This document shows positions 1 through 12,590 of a stretch of DNA of 64,000 bases, in pieces (the stretch's first letter is position 1; each line of letters opens with the position of its first letter). The DNA is from Corynespora cassiicola (Eukaryota; Ascomycota; Dothideomycetes; Pleosporales; Corynesporascaceae). Under the pieces are notes generated by a model. That model worked only from the letters and a program-made list of their open reading frames with translations, did no database searches and was not told where the DNA came from. The stretch covers positions 1 to 64,000 of the forward strand of contig JAEUWY010000016.1 of assembly GCA_022059125.1 (NCBI GenBank). The letters run 5' to 3'. A program made the position numbers and the translations under genes.

Positions 1-73
1 CCTAACCCTAACCCTAACCCTAACCCTAACCCTAACCCTAACCCTAACCCTAACCCTAACCCTAACCCTAACC
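1..73. repeat. Telomere, (CCCTAA)n
   Basis: About twelve uninterrupted CCCTAA units run from the first base to position 73. C-rich strand at the left end read 5' to 3' is the orientation expected for a left chromosome end. The array stops abruptly and the next base already belongs to a decayed retrotransposon, so there is no subtelomeric gene or spacer repeat between them. Confidence 0.98.
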
Positions 74-1052
74 ATATATTTTTTATTAACTAGTATATTT
101 ATTACAAATTTTTTAACTTTATTTATTCTAAAAAAATATTGTAATTATTATTTATTCTATAAGTAAGTGTTGTATACATGTATTTTGCAGTTAAACTATT
201 AATATTTATATTTACGTAGTTTAGATAGAAACTAGTTTATAGCTATTTTATCTAAGTAGTAAATTTAATATTAGTTTTTTTAATAAGAGGTCTATAAGTA
301 GATTACGTGCTTTAGATTTTTTAGATTTAAGTAGTATTACAGTTTCTGTGTGTTTTAGCTTTATAAAGAGCTTAAAATTATATTTAGTTCGCTGTTAAAA
401 TCTGGTAGAATTTTTAGCCTAATCTTTAAATCTACTTAATTAACTTATTTTTATATTTTAGAACTGCGTTATTATTAGCGTTTTTTTAAATCTTAATTTT
501 TTTTATCTAAGTTATTATATTTTTTTATCTGTTTATGTGTTACAGATAATTTTTTTTACTATACAGGCGTTTTTGTTAAATCTCTTCTGTGTTTTTTAAA
601 AGCTTCAGCTAATTTTCATATTTCTTTAAAGTTTTTATTTATTTTAAATTGTATAAGTTTAGGTAGTGTGCTGTTATCGCTGTTCTTTTTAAACTTATAA
701 CTGGCGTTACTTAAATAGTTTTTATAATTATATATTTTATAAAAGGCTTCTTTTTCTTTAAAACTAGATTTTTTAAATTTAACTTTTTTAAAAATATTTC
801 TAAGCTCCGTTTAAGTGCTTTTGTTTTAATACTAAATATAATTAAAAAAATTTTTTATTTTTCTGTTTCGCAGTAGTTCGCTATTACAGATAAGTTTTAT
901 TTTATAAAATCTTTCTATAATAACTTTTTATTTATCGTCTGTGTCGGATTTATTATTTAAAGTAGTTTATAATATATTTAGCTATTAAACAATCTTGTTT
1001 TTTAATTAACAGTTTTTTATAATAGAGTCTGTTTTTCTACACGCGTAGTAAG
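74..1052 (-). mobile_element. Left part of older Ty3/gypsy copy B, cut by the telomere
   Basis: Read on the minus strand this segment aligns throughout with about 2320-3303 of the chromovirus at 1053-7833 (end of gag and start of pol). For example, the decayed zinc-knuckle codons near 2330 reappear inverted near 1040. Position 74 corresponds to about 3303 of the other copy, so the element is broken at the telomere junction. Its continuation lies at 7834-8950; copy A was inserted between the two halves. Full of stop codons and non-functional. Confidence 0.85.
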
Positions 1053-1442
1053 TATTAGAATCTAAAAACACAGCGCAGAGCTAGGCGGCTTATAACGCCA
1101 ACGCACCGGCGCTAGTAGATCCAGTCACGTAACGTTCTACAAAGTCCCACAAATCCTACAGATTTCTATATATAGAACTTTGTAATACTGTGGGAAACTA
1201 CAGAACTAAGTATATATATAGTTCGCATAATTATACTCTATAATTATATTTATTTTATTAGTAAATCTATCGTTTAGAATTAACTATTAACCTATTGTGC
1301 TCTATTGCTAACACGGAGACCCGTATAGTATATCGCACATTGTTTTACTCACGTAACCTCTATACGTACTTATTTCTAAAAATTAATCTAAGCAGCTACT
1401 TACTCTCTAGCCTCGCTTATAGTCTGTAGTATAGCCTTAACA
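1053..1442 (+). repeat. 5' LTR of chromovirus A
   Basis: 390 bp, matching 7444-7833 over its full length. Most differences between the two LTRs are transitions (for example GCGCAGAG against GCGCGGGG). I did not find a convincing tRNA-complementary primer-binding site just after 1442, but RIP may have erased it. Confidence 0.92.
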
Positions 1443-1559
1443 TTATAAACACCTTTTAAAATAAGTACTACTTTAAAATCACGCGCACCCTTAACCCTAA
1501 CTAGTAGCACTATTAGTGCTAAAACTACTACTAGTATAATTGTATAATCTAACTCAGCA

Positions 1560-2370
1560 GATAACAATTCTATTAAAGTAGCTACATCTAACTTCTACTA
1601 TAGAGAATAAAGTAAGCTTAAAAACTGGCTCTTACAGTTTAACTTGTTTTTTAACTTCTAAAGTAGAAATATTAAAAAAAAAAAACGCGTTATGTTTGCA
1701 GCCACGTATATAAAAGGCAAAGCACTTTAATAAATTAAACCAGCTTTTATTAAGTATAAAAACGGCGAAGCTAACGACGATGTTAATAAATAGATAGAAA
1801 ACTTTAATAAATTTAAAAAAAAAATTAAATAAGTTTTCGGAGTCTCTAATAAAAATATAATTACTAGACAAGCTATTTAATATTTTAAATAACGGGCCTC
1901 AGCTGCTAACTACGCTAATAAATTTCAGTAATTATTAATCCTTACTAAATAGAATAATAAAGCACTTATAATAATATACCGTTAAGAACTTAAACCCAAC
2001 GTTAAAAAAGAATTTATACGTTCTAAAGCTCAGCTCGACACGCTTAAACAACTTATAAATAAATTTATTAATATTAATTAGAAACTATATAAACTGCGTA
2101 TAGAATTACGCTAGAACTAGAACCTATAATATAAATAATATACTAAACTAAACTACGGTAAAAAGTATTATAACGCTAATACTAGTAAACAAGTCGAACG
2201 CAAAGTAACGCATTTTACTTATAATATCTACAGTAATAAACTTATAGTCTTTGGTAATATTCAGAAATCGGAACGAAAAGATAATAAAAAGAGAAACAAT
2301 AAACTTAAAAGTAAGAGTATAACTTGCTACGTGTGTAGAAAGACAGACTATATTACAAAAAACTGTTAAT
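1560..2370 (+). pseudogene. Decayed gag of chromovirus A with zinc knuckle
   Basis: Conceptual reading through stops gives a gag-like stretch ending in a CCHC zinc knuckle at about 2326-2368. It reads C-Y-V-C, then a four-residue gap, Y, a four-residue gap, C. The histidine of CX2CX4HX4C has become tyrosine, which fits a CAC-to-TAC transition. The same segment occurs inverted at 7834-8700, confirming it as a family-conserved part of the element. Confidence 0.75.
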
Positions 2371-3599
2371 TAAAGAACAAAGTTGTTTAACAGCTTAATA
2401 TATTGTAAACTACTTTATATAACGAATCTAACGCAGACGACGAATAGAAAGTTATTACGGAAAAATTCTAAAAATTAGAATTAGTTTATAATAGTGAACT
2501 ACTGCAACGTGAAGAAACAGAAAGATTTTTTAATTACGTTTAATATCAAAACAAAAGTATTCAGACAGAGCCTAGAAGTATTCTTAAAAAAGTTAAGTTT
2601 AAAAAACCTAGCTTTAAAAAAAAAAAAGCCTTTCGCGACGCACATAATTATAAAAACTATCTAAGTAACGCTAGTTATAAGTTTAAAAAAAACAGTAACG
2701 GCAGCACGCCACCAGAACTCGCCAAATTTAGAGTTAATAAAAACTTTAAACAAATATAAGCAATAGCTAAAGCTTTTAAAAAACACAGAAAAGATTTAAT
2801 AAAAACGTCTGTATAGTAAAAAAAATTACCTGTAACGCGTAAACGCTTAAAAAAACACAACAACTTAAACAAAAAAAATTAAAATTTAGAGAAACGCCGA
2901 CAACAACGCAGTTCTAAAATATAGAAATAAGTTAGCTAACTAGATTTAGAAATTAAACTAGAAGTTCTACTAAACTCTAAAAACGAACTGAATACGGTTT
3001 TAAGCCCTTTATAAAGCCGGAATACGTAAGAACTGTAATACTACTTAAACTTAAAAAATTTAAAGCACGTAAGCTACTTATAGACCTTCTACAGAAAAAA
3101 CTAATACTAAATCTACTACTTAGATAAGGCAGTAGTAGAATTGTTCTCTAAAAAGCTACGCAAATGCAGATAGTAGTAGTATAACTATAAAGTACACGTA
3201 TATAATATATATCTGTAAAACAAATAATAAATATAACATTTTTCCGGAATAGACGAAGTCCAGAAACTCGTAACAACTATATTAGTTAACAAAAAATACA
3301 CGCAAGATCTCTGGCAAACATATCTATATAAAAAATATAAATATTACTAGAATAAAAAGCGTTTCTACGGATTTAGCAACGAGTCTTTTTTAAAACAACA
3401 CCTAGCGCCGGGAATTAACCCTAATAAGTTTGCGCTACCAACTTAGAGAAATTAGTTAAGCTATCTGTTAAGCTTAATAGATACTAAATAAAAATACTAT
3501 TAGATATAAAAGCTTAATGCAACTATATCTCGCAGCAGGCTGTAAAGAAAAGTAAAATAAAAACGCACGCTAAAAAGCAACTCTATCCACTCCATATCG

Positions 3600-6500
3600 C
3601 GAATAGAAAGAAGATACCAGAAAAAGTATTAGTAGATTAAGAAGCAACGACCACTATAAACATCCAGAAACACTAAAAAAAAATCTCCTTCAACATCTTA
3701 GATATAGCTATTTATAATATTATTTTAAAACTTCTATAGTTTAGAAAGCATAACCTATACATTAATTAAGTAGAAAAAAAGCTTTTATTTATAGGATGTG
3801 ATTACGCTATTATATCAGGGCCTACGCATCAGCAGTATTTAATAGTAAATAAAATTACGCTAAATAATATAGACAGTAAGAGATTAACTAAAACGCTTTT
3901 AAAAAAAAAGTTAACTTTACTAAATCTAATAAAAAGCTACTAAATAAAAAAGTAAGAGTTTTAGAGACAACTCGCGTAACTTCTAGAATCCCTAAAAAGT
4001 ACAGCAAATAAAAACTACTTTTTTAAAAAAAAGTAGACGATAAAGCGTTATCTAAATATCAGCTCTAGAACTGTGAAATAGCTTTACAGAAAAAAAAGCA
4101 TCTGACTTTCAAGCCTATCTACAGTTTAATAGAAAAAAAACTCGTATTGTTATAAGTATATCTTAATAAAAACTTTAAAAAAGAATTTATACGCGAATTA
4201 ACGTTAGAGGCGGAATACCTAATTATCTTTATTTCTAAAAAAGATAGATCTCTACAGTTATATATAGATTTTAGAAAACTTAACAACATTACAATTAAAA
4301 ACAGATATCTACTACTAAACATTTAAGAGCTTAAAAATAAGCTATTTAGAGCACAGATATTTACAGCTTTAGATCTCTAAAAAGCGTATAATCTAATACG
4401 CATAAAAAAAAGTAAAAAATAAAAAACAGTATTCCGGACGCGGTATAAGCACTACAAATATTTTATAATACTATTTAGTCTTACTAACGCACCTGCGATG
4501 TATTAGGTACTTATTAATAACGTATTAAAAGTACATCTTAACATATTCGTTATTATATATCTAGATAACATCTTAGTCTTTTCTAAAAATTTTAAGAAAC
4601 ACATTCAGCATATACAGACAGTACTGGAATATTTAGAAAAAGCAGAAGTACGACTTAAACTAAAAAAATATAAATTCTACAAAAAAAAAGTTAAATTCTT
4701 AGAACATATTATAGAAAAACACAGAGTTAAAATTAGTTTAAAAAAAATTAAAGTAGTTAAAAACTAGCCAACGCCAAAAAACGTTAAAAATATATAATCT
4801 TTTTTAGAATTCTGTAACTTTAACAGACAGTTTATTAATTACTACTTAAAAAAGGCACTACTACTTACAAAGTTAATAAAAAAAAATATACTATTTAAGT
4901 AGGATACAGACTAATAATAAGCTTTTAAGACACTTAAAGAAGCCAGCATATTACTACTAGTTCTTATATCTTTTATTAGTAGAAAACCCTTACGCATAGA
5001 AACAGACGCATTAGATCTAGTAATAGAAGCATGTATTAGTTAAGAAAAAGAAGGTAAATAGCACCTAATTATCTACTATTTAAGAAAGTTTAGCAGAGCT
5101 AAAGAGAACTACAATATTTATAACAAAGAACTACTTACTATTATAAACTTTTTTAAACACTAGAGAATCTACGCAGAAAGCTGTTTAGAACTTACAGTAT
5201 ATTTAGATTACAAAAATCTAATAACATTTACAATAACTAAACTATTAAACTAATAATATACTAGATAGAGCGAAGAACTTAGACAATATAAGTTTAAAAT
5301 TATCTACACACCAAGCAAAGAAAACAGATAAACAGATGTTTTAAGCCGTAAAACAGACATCGCAGAAACTAAATTAATAAATAAAGCTGCTATCTTTAAG
5401 CAAGCGCTAGACGGCACTTTAGAACCAGCACACAGCATCAATTTTATTATAACAGTATACTAATAAGTACTAGAAGAACTTTATTAAACTATTATCTAGT
5501 AGTATTACAAAAATCTGTTGCACAGATATCTAGGTGTTAAACAGATAATTAAACTAATATAACGAACGTACGACATCTCTAAATTAAAAAATAAAGTAAT
5601 AAAGTTTATTAAAAAATGTATAATATATTAGAAGAATAAATACAGCATACACGCTTAGTATAGAGAACTATAAGCTATAAAAATACTAGACAAACTCTGA
5701 ACAGACATTACTATAGACTTTGTTACTAGATTACTAATGTTTTACAACTCAGTTTTTAAAGTACTCTATAATACTATCTTAGTAGTTGTAGACAGATTTA
5801 CGAAATATATAGAGATAATTCTATTTAGAGATAACTATACTGCACTAGAACTAGCACAGATTATTCTAGATCGCGTAGTTAGGTATTACAAATTACTTTA
5901 ATTAATTATTAGTAACAGAGATAAACTTTTTATATTAAACTACTGGACGATATTAATATCAGCTATTAAAATTAAAAAAAAATTATTAATAGTATACTAT
6001 CTACAGACAGACGGTTAAACAGAAAGAACAAACCAGACTATAAAGATATATCTACAGATATATAGCAACTAAAAACAGAATAATTAGGTATTACTACTAC
6101 TTATAGCATAACTAGTATTTAACAACAGAGAATCAGTAACAACAAAATAATCTTCTTATTATATATTACACGGGATACATTTAAATCTTCTATTACTAAG
6201 AATTAAGAAAGAACGAATTAAGCCAGTTACAAGTTAAGTAATAGACAAATCAGAAAAATTACAAGAACTTTATAAATAATTACGGAAGAATATTAAGACA
6301 GCACAATATAAGACTATTTTTTATATTAACTAGAAACGAAAAATAGCACCTTAGCTAAAGAGAGAGAATAAAGTATATTTTTTTACGAAAAACTTTTAAA
6401 CAACACAACTAAGTAAGAAACTAGATCACGTTAAAATCGGACTATTTTTAATTCTAAAACAGAAGAGACTAGTTAACTATAAACTTTAACTCTCTGCTAA

Positions 6501-6780
6501 TGCTAGAATACATCTAGTATTCTATATATTACTACTAGAACCTGCTGACGCTGAAACACTAGTCTAAAAACACTTCTATTACAAAACGGAAAAAGAAGTT
6601 GAATTTAAAGTAGAAGCGCTAGTAGACTACCGCGAGATAGAACGAAATAAATTCTATAACACTTACTTCGCACAGAAATAGTTAGTTAAATAAAAGAAAT
6701 ACCTAGAATCAGAAAATACTTAAGAACTAGAATAAAACCTGAAGAACTGTCAGCAACTACTTAAAAAAAGCCGAAAACAA
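3600..6780 (+). pseudogene. Decayed pol: RT, RNase H, integrase, chromodomain
   Basis: Reading through stops, reverse transcriptase spans about 4186-4740. It includes YIDFRKLNNIT and the active site YLDNILVFSKN, where the second catalytic Asp of YLDD is now Asn (GAC to AAC). RNase H follows at about 4985-5190 (ETDALDLVIEA). Integrase lies at about 5690-6090 (TDITIDFVTR, then VDRFTKY, then TDG*TERTNQT). A chromodomain-like end lies at about 6590-6770 (VEALVDYREI, later KKYLESENT). Dozens of in-frame TAA/TAG codons make it non-coding. Chromodomains of this family usually direct insertion to heterochromatin, which fits the location. Confidence 0.88.
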
Positions 6781-7049
6781 AATTACTTCTACTACTATAC
6801 AGAAGTAATTAAAGAAAACGTACTAGCGGAAAAATAACACATCGTACACAACTAAATACTTAAACCCTATTAACTAGAATTAGTAACCTCGCTAAAATCC
6901 AGATCAGCTAGTATATACGTACTTTAGTCGAGAGCCAGCGAGCCGGGTATAAGCCCGCCCTCAAGCGCGCTTACGTTATAATCTAGTACTTTTCAAACTT
7001 CTAACTGCTCTAAGTCCTCCGCATATTTTAAACTTTTATTAAATAACTT

Positions 7050-7271
7050 TTATTTATAACGTTTTAACAGTCGCTTTTGTTTTCGCAGACAGCTAAACTT
7101 AAAATAAGCAGCGTTTAGAGCCGCAGCAGCCGCTTCTTCTGCCTCTTTAGCCTCTTTTTCTAATTTTTTAAGCTGCGATATTTTGTTATCTATTCGCGAA
7201 TAGTTAGAAACAGACAGATTAACAGATTTGTACTTTTTTATACTATTTAAAACATAGTTACCACACCGCAC
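7050..7271 (-). CDS. Antisense coiled-coil ORF inside the chromovirus 3' region
   Basis: A 73-codon frame stays open on the strand opposite to gag-pol, between the chromodomain and the 3' LTR. It encodes a basic N-terminal stretch, a Glu/Ala/Lys-rich helix (KLEKEAKEAEEAAAAALNAA) and a basic tail (LRKQKRLLKRYK). The Ala/Glu region strongly predicts a coiled coil. The start is a GTG in the frame, so the true beginning is unclear. From memory, similar short Lys/Glu-rich ORFs accompany some fungal LTR elements, but I cannot confirm homology here. It may be an accidental survivor of RIP. Confidence 0.3.
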   Translation of the reverse strand: MRCGNYVLNSIKKYKSVNLSVSNYSRIDNKISQLKKLEKEAKEAEEAAAAALNAAYFKFSCLRKQKRLLKRYK

Positions 7272-7443
7272 GTTAAGAAATAAGAGCTTACACTTCTAAT
7301 TTTTTTTAGTACAGTACTTACAGGCAACTATAGCAAAAACTCTAATATCGTTTATTCGCTTTCTCTAGGTATAGCGGTAGATAGTACTCTTAGAGGGCAT
7401 AAAATCAATTTATAGGAACATAAACTAAGAAAAAGAAAGATAA

Positions 7444-7833
7444 TATTAGAATCTAAGAACACAGCGCGGGGCTAAGCGGCTTATAATACTAACGCACCGG
7501 CGCTAGTAGGTCCGGTTACGTAACGTTCTACAAAGTCCCACAAATCCTACAGATTTTTATATATAGAACTTTGTAATACTGTGGGAAACTATAAAACTAA
7601 GTATATATATAGTTCGCACAATTATACTCTATAATTATATTTACTTTATTAGCAAATCTATTATTTAGAATTAACTATTAACCTATTGTGCTCTATTGCT
7701 AACACGGAGACCCGTACAGCATATCGCACATCGTTTCACTCACGTAACCTCTATACGTACTTATTTCTAAAAATCAACCTAAGCAGCTACTTGCTTTCTA
7801 GCCTTGCTTATAGCCTGTAGCATAGCCTTAACA
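7444..7833 (+). repeat. 3' LTR of chromovirus A with polypurine tract
   Basis: Second 390-bp LTR. Immediately upstream, 7427-7443 is a purine-rich tract (AAGAAAAAGAAAGATAA) in the position expected for plus-strand priming. The LTR ends TTAACA at 7833, directly followed by the GTAAG target duplicate. Confidence 0.92.
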
Positions 7834-8950
7834 GTAAGTTATAGTCTTACTTTTAAACTTATTATTTTTTTTTATTACTTTTTTATCCCGCTTTCTAAAT
7901 ATTACTAAAAACTATTAGTTTGTTACTATAGGTATTACGAGTAAAATACGTTACTTTACGTTTAACTCGTTTACTAGTATTAGCGTTATAGTACTTTTTG
8001 CTGTAGCTTAGTTTAGTACGTTATTTATATTTTAGATTTCGGTTTTAGTGTAATTTTATACGCAGTTTATACAGTTTTTAATTAATATTAATAAACTTAT
8101 TTATAAGTTGTTTAAGCGTGTTGAGCTGAGCTCTAGAACGTATAAATTTTTTTTTAACGTTAGATTTAAGTTTTTAACAGTACATTATTATAAATACTTT
8201 ATTATTTTACTTAGTAAAAATTAACAGTTACTAAAATTTATTAACGTAGTTAGCAGCTAAAGCCTGTTGTTTAAAATATTAAATAGCTTATCTAGTAATT
8301 GTATTCTTATTAGAAACTTTAAAAACTTATTTAATTTTTTTTTTAAATTCGTCAAAATTTTCTATCTATTTATTAATATTATTATTAGCTTCGCCGTTTT
8401 TATACTTAATAAAAGCTAGTTTAATTTATTAAAGTGCTTTGCTTTTTATGTACGTAGCTGTAAATATAACGCGTTTTTTTTTTTTAATATTTTTATTTTA
8501 GAAGTTGAAGAATAAGTTAAGCTGTAAAAGCCAGTCTTTAAACTTACTTTGCTTTTTATAATAAAAATTAAATATTACTATTTTAATAGAATTATTATCT
8601 GCTGTGTTAGGTTGTACAGTTACACTAATACTAGCTTTAGTACTAACAGTACTACTAGTTAGAGTTAAAAATACACGTAATTCTAAAGTAGTACTTATTT
8701 TAAAAAGTATTTATAATATTAAGGCTGTACTATAGGCTATAAGCAAAGCTAGAGAGTAAGTAGCTGCTTAAGTTAATTTTTAAAAATAAATACTAGTAGA
8801 GTTACGTAAGTAAAATAATGTGCGATATACTATACAGGTCTCTGTATTAGTAATAAAATATAATAAATTAATAGTTAATTCTAAATAATAGATTTACTAA
8901 TAAAGTAAATATAATTATAGAGTATAATTATGCAAACTATATACTTAATA
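7834..8950 (-). mobile_element. Right part of older Ty3/gypsy copy B (gag and truncated LTR)
   Basis: On the minus strand this matches about 1205-2325 of copy A: the partial LTR first (8717-8950), then leader and gag. It resumes exactly where the left part of copy B (74-1052) stops, showing that copy A landed in the gag region of copy B. The LTR is cut at 8950, having lost roughly its outer 150 bp, so copy B was already damaged or was truncated later. Confidence 0.85.
8717..8950 (-). repeat. Truncated LTR of copy B
   Basis: About 234 bp matching the inner part of the 390-bp LTR of copy A, in inverted orientation. It starts TATTAAGG at the inner edge (decayed complement of the CCTTAACA end). 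Similarity ends at about 8950. Confidence 0.8.
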
Positions 8951-9038
8951 GTAACCGCGCTTATCTATATCTATTATAAACGCTTACTATTAGTATTTGT
9001 AAACGCTTACTTTACTAAAACATAAGCTTTAAATTATA

Positions 9039-10899
9039 ACGTGTTCGGTAAGCGAGTAAAACAGATAAGCGAGTAAAACAGCTCTACCGCGCGTCGCGTA
9101 CAAGCACCCTTTAACTATAATAATATAATATGTTTTTATTCTCTCAGTCTACAAAAGAAAGCAGACTTACTTTAGCTATTTAAGTATATAATTCGGGTTT
9201 ATTTAAAAGCTTCTGTTAAGCAGTTTAATTATACAACGTATTTTACGCAACTTTTACGCGCTGCTATTATAGTACTTTTTTAAAACGCGACTCTTGTCTA
9301 GTAACGTATAAACTTACAGCTACTAAAAAAAAAGTTCTTTTTTAGCGTATTTTTAACTTTATTACGCGAAGATTTTCTTTCTAAATTTTAATTATATAAA
9401 AAACTGCTAATTTTATTCTCTAAACGCGCGACGATTTTTAACTCTAAGTTATTAGCTAAAAGTAAGTTAGAAACTTTATTAATTACTAGAAAATACTTTA
9501 TATAACTTATAATTATAAGTATAACTACCAGCGAGCAGTATGCAAAAATTCTACTATTATCTAAGCGTAGTTTAATCTCGTACAAAATATAATCGCAAAA
9601 TATAAAATACTTAAAAATAATATATACAACTTTAATAAAACTAGTTTCTAGATAGGTGTTATTGCGATTTTAAAAGTTGTTATAAAAGCAGAACAGAAAA
9701 ATTGTATAAGAACTATTTAGTCTAAAAACTGTAAATAGGTTACTGTTGTACACAGAGTTAACACTTAAAAATAAAAAGTTCTGCTTTTTATTATTCTCGC
9801 AGTAAAGCTTTATTAAGTAACTCAGTATATAAACTGTAATCTACTATATAACTAGGTAATTACAGTTAGTAAGAACGGCTGAATAGATAATTAGATTAGA
9901 TATAAATAGATATAACACTTTAATAGGCACACAAAGGCTTATATAAAAAAAATAATACGCCTTTTTATTATAGACAGATATAAAAGCTACTACTTTAGCT
10001 AGTTTAAAGAGTTCTGCAAACAGAACAGCATTCTTACTTTTTATTTACTTTTTTATTCTTTTTATCTGTTTCAGCCGCTAGATATAAGCTGTTTTAGCTT
10101 TTTAAAAGCGTTATACAGCAAAGAAGTTAAAAAGAAAATAAAACTTAGCATAAACTACATTATAAAAAAAAAGTTTTTTAAGGTATACTATGCGGCGTAT
10201 ACAGCAGCTATTACAACAAAAAATATCCAGAGTAGTTTTTAAGCTACTAGACTAGTTCCGTATAACTTAAAATAAGTTTTTCAGCGCTTAGATTCTATTA
10301 TACAAATACTAAGTCCTATATATATAAAAAAGTCTAAGTAAAAGTTAAAAACACTTTATACTTTTGTTAAGATAAAGCGTTAAGTAAAGTATATTTAAAA
10401 GTAATAAAAACTTTATATAAACCTTTTTTAGTTACTAACAGATCACGTATTTTAACAGTTATTAAAAAGCTTTAAAAAAGTTATATATAAAAAAGTAATT
10501 TTTAAAGTTAAGAATACTACGCTTTAAGCTAAAAATGTATATTAAAAACATAAGCGGACAGCACGTCGTATAACTATAGCAGAAAAAAATATATTAACTA
10601 TTTAGAAAGGCTAGAAGATAGTACAGAACAGTGTAGTAGTAGAATAAATCTAAAAGAAGGCTCTACAGGGTAAGGTTTGTACAGCGCATACTTAACTTTA
10701 AAAACGTATACTACCTAAGTGTAGTATATACTAGTTGCTTAAATATACTGCTTATACGTGCGTAAAGCGCGTAAAATCTTAATAGCAATTTTATTAGCTT
10801 TTATTTTTTATTTTATAACTTATTAGAGCTGTTTATGTACGCGACGCGCGGTAGAGCTGTCTTACTCGCTTATCTGTCTTACTCGCTTGCCGAACACGT
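9039..10899 (+). mobile_element. RIP-inactivated Fot1/pogo-type DNA transposon
   Basis: A 1.86-kb element bounded by near-perfect terminal inverted repeats of about 64 bp (9039-9103 and 10836-10899). The outer end is ACGTGTTCGG and TA dinucleotides flank both sides, the target usual for Tc1/mariner-pogo elements. Each repeat holds a duplicated AAGCGAGTAA-type motif. Length and structure fit the Fot1 family. Confidence 0.88.
9130..10650 (+). pseudogene. Decayed DDE transposase of the Fot1/pogo element
   Basis: Reading through stops near 9625-9770 gives NIYNFNKTSF, then IGVIAILKVV, and later VTVVHRVNT. This is the conserved block around the first catalytic Asp of Fot1/pogo transposases (canonically YNFDETGF). 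Asp to Asn, Glu to Lys and Gly to Ser are all G-to-A changes. No frame remains open beyond short stretches. Confidence 0.75.
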
Positions 10900-12179
10900 T
10901 ATATTTTTTTTAGTTACGTAATATAGTACAGCAGTTCCTCCTCAGGCGCGTAATTATATATATAATTAGAGCCGCGCTCTTAATGTTGCTTACCTAAGTT
11001 CTTTTAAGACTGTATTATAACACTGCGCACGTACGTCTCTACCTCTATTTTACTTTCTAATACTATTACTTTCTACTATTTTAATTATTTTATTTATATA
11101 TATATTACAGTAGAGTTACGTACAGTATAGTTACGTATAGTATAGCTTACAGTAGTTATAGTAAAAGCTTAAAAAAAGAGATTAAATTAATATATATCTA
11201 AAAAAACTGTTAACGCTGAAAATTATCTATAAATACTATTTTTTATAACTGCTATTACTTTGTAATTACTGTTACATATTAGCAGTTACTTAGATATAAA
11301 ATATATATAATATATAGATTACTGCTGCTGCTGCTACTGCTTAAACTACTACTTTTTTTTTTAGTATTTTTAAAAGTTTATAAAAGAAAGTTATCTACTA
11401 AGTAGAATATTTAAATAGAAGTACTGCGTAACAAAGTTAAAGTTTAAATTTTAATTTATTATTAGTACTAAAAACTTTAACTAAAATTTTAGCTAAAGTT
11501 TTATTTAAAATATAAAAACAAAATTATTTTTACTATAAACTAAAGTTATTAAAATAATACTAATTACGCTAAGCATAGCTGTAAAAATTAGAGCTTTATA
11601 AACTATTATAGCTATAATAGCTATTATAGTTATTTATACCATATTAGCTGTAAGCTGTTTTAGTTTTATAAAATAGCTTAGTTATAATAAAAAGTTTTAA
11701 TTAAAATAAAATATATTTTTTGTAATTTAGAAGAGCTGTAATTTTAAAATTTTTATTAGAAATTTATTCTATACAGTTCTAGTGTAGTAGATAGTATTTT
11801 TATATATTAGAATTAAAATTTACGGCTCGATAACTTATTAAAAAAAAAAAATTAACTAGTTTATAGATTATACTTATTTGTTTTAATATTATAACGATTT
11901 TAAATAAGCTTTTATATTACTATTTTAGAGCTTTAAAGCTTTAAAGTTTTAAAATAATATTTTATTTTTACTATAACTTTTACGACTTATATACTTACAG
12001 AATAAAAATTACTTATATACTTATTAATAATTTAAATATTTTTTATTATTTTTAGTTACTGTTGTGCTAAACGTCTAACTAGTATTATTACTATTTATAC
12101 TTATTATCTATATTTATTTTTTAGTTCTAGTCTAGTAAAGCTGAGAGAAAAGGATTTCTACAGCTTTTTAGATAAAATT

Positions 12180-12590
12180 AAAGCTTATAGCTTTTTATAG
12201 ATTTTAAAATTATATTAATAAATTTACTAATAAAAAATTATTAAGCTTTAAAGTTTATGTAAAATAGTATCAGTTTAATTAATATAATAATTTTAAAATA
12301 CCTATAATAAATAATAATATTTTTTTTAAAAAAATAAATAAATAAATATTAATTTATTAAATTTAATATTATAACGCGCAGTACTTATTTTAGTATAGTT
12401 TATTTTATTTATTTTAATAGAAAAAATTATTTTTATATAAAGTTATAGTTTTTAGTTTTATAAATATTAAATTTTCATTTTTATAACTATTATAATTTAA
12501 AAATTATTAAGTTTTTAAACTTTTTATAAATATTTAGTATTAGATATAGCTACTAACTTATAGTAGCTACTAACTTATAGTTTACGTTAG
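12180..12590. repeat. Partial copy of the inverted-repeat family
   Basis: Segments around 12236-12430 resemble 14090-14280, and 12440-12589 resembles 14840-14971. It ends in the same terminal motif TTTACGTTAG, preceded by a doubled TAGCTACTAACTTA unit that replaces the doubled CGTCGCTCGCTT unit. No opposite terminus was found, so the copy is truncated or too decayed to trace. Confidence 0.45.

Larger units (their letters stand above)
1053..7833 (+). mobile_element. Complete RIP-inactivated Ty3/gypsy chromovirus (copy A)
   Basis: A 6.78-kb LTR retrotransposon with two 390-bp LTRs (1053-1442 and 7444-7833). The LTRs start TATTAG (decayed TGTTAG) and end TTAACA. The element is flanked by a 5-bp target duplication, GTAAG, at 1048-1052 and 7834-7838. 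Between the LTRs come gag with a zinc knuckle, reverse transcriptase, RNase H, integrase and a C-terminal chromodomain, in the order typical of chromoviruses. All frames are broken by TAA/TAG and by substitutions that fit C-to-T/G-to-A change, the signature of RIP. The copy is structurally complete but coding-dead. Confidence 0.93.

Noticed and set aside
1485..1502. Internal telomere-like TTAACCCTAACT inside the chromovirus leader
   Set aside because: Less than two units and part of the element; chance similarity, not an interstitial telomere.
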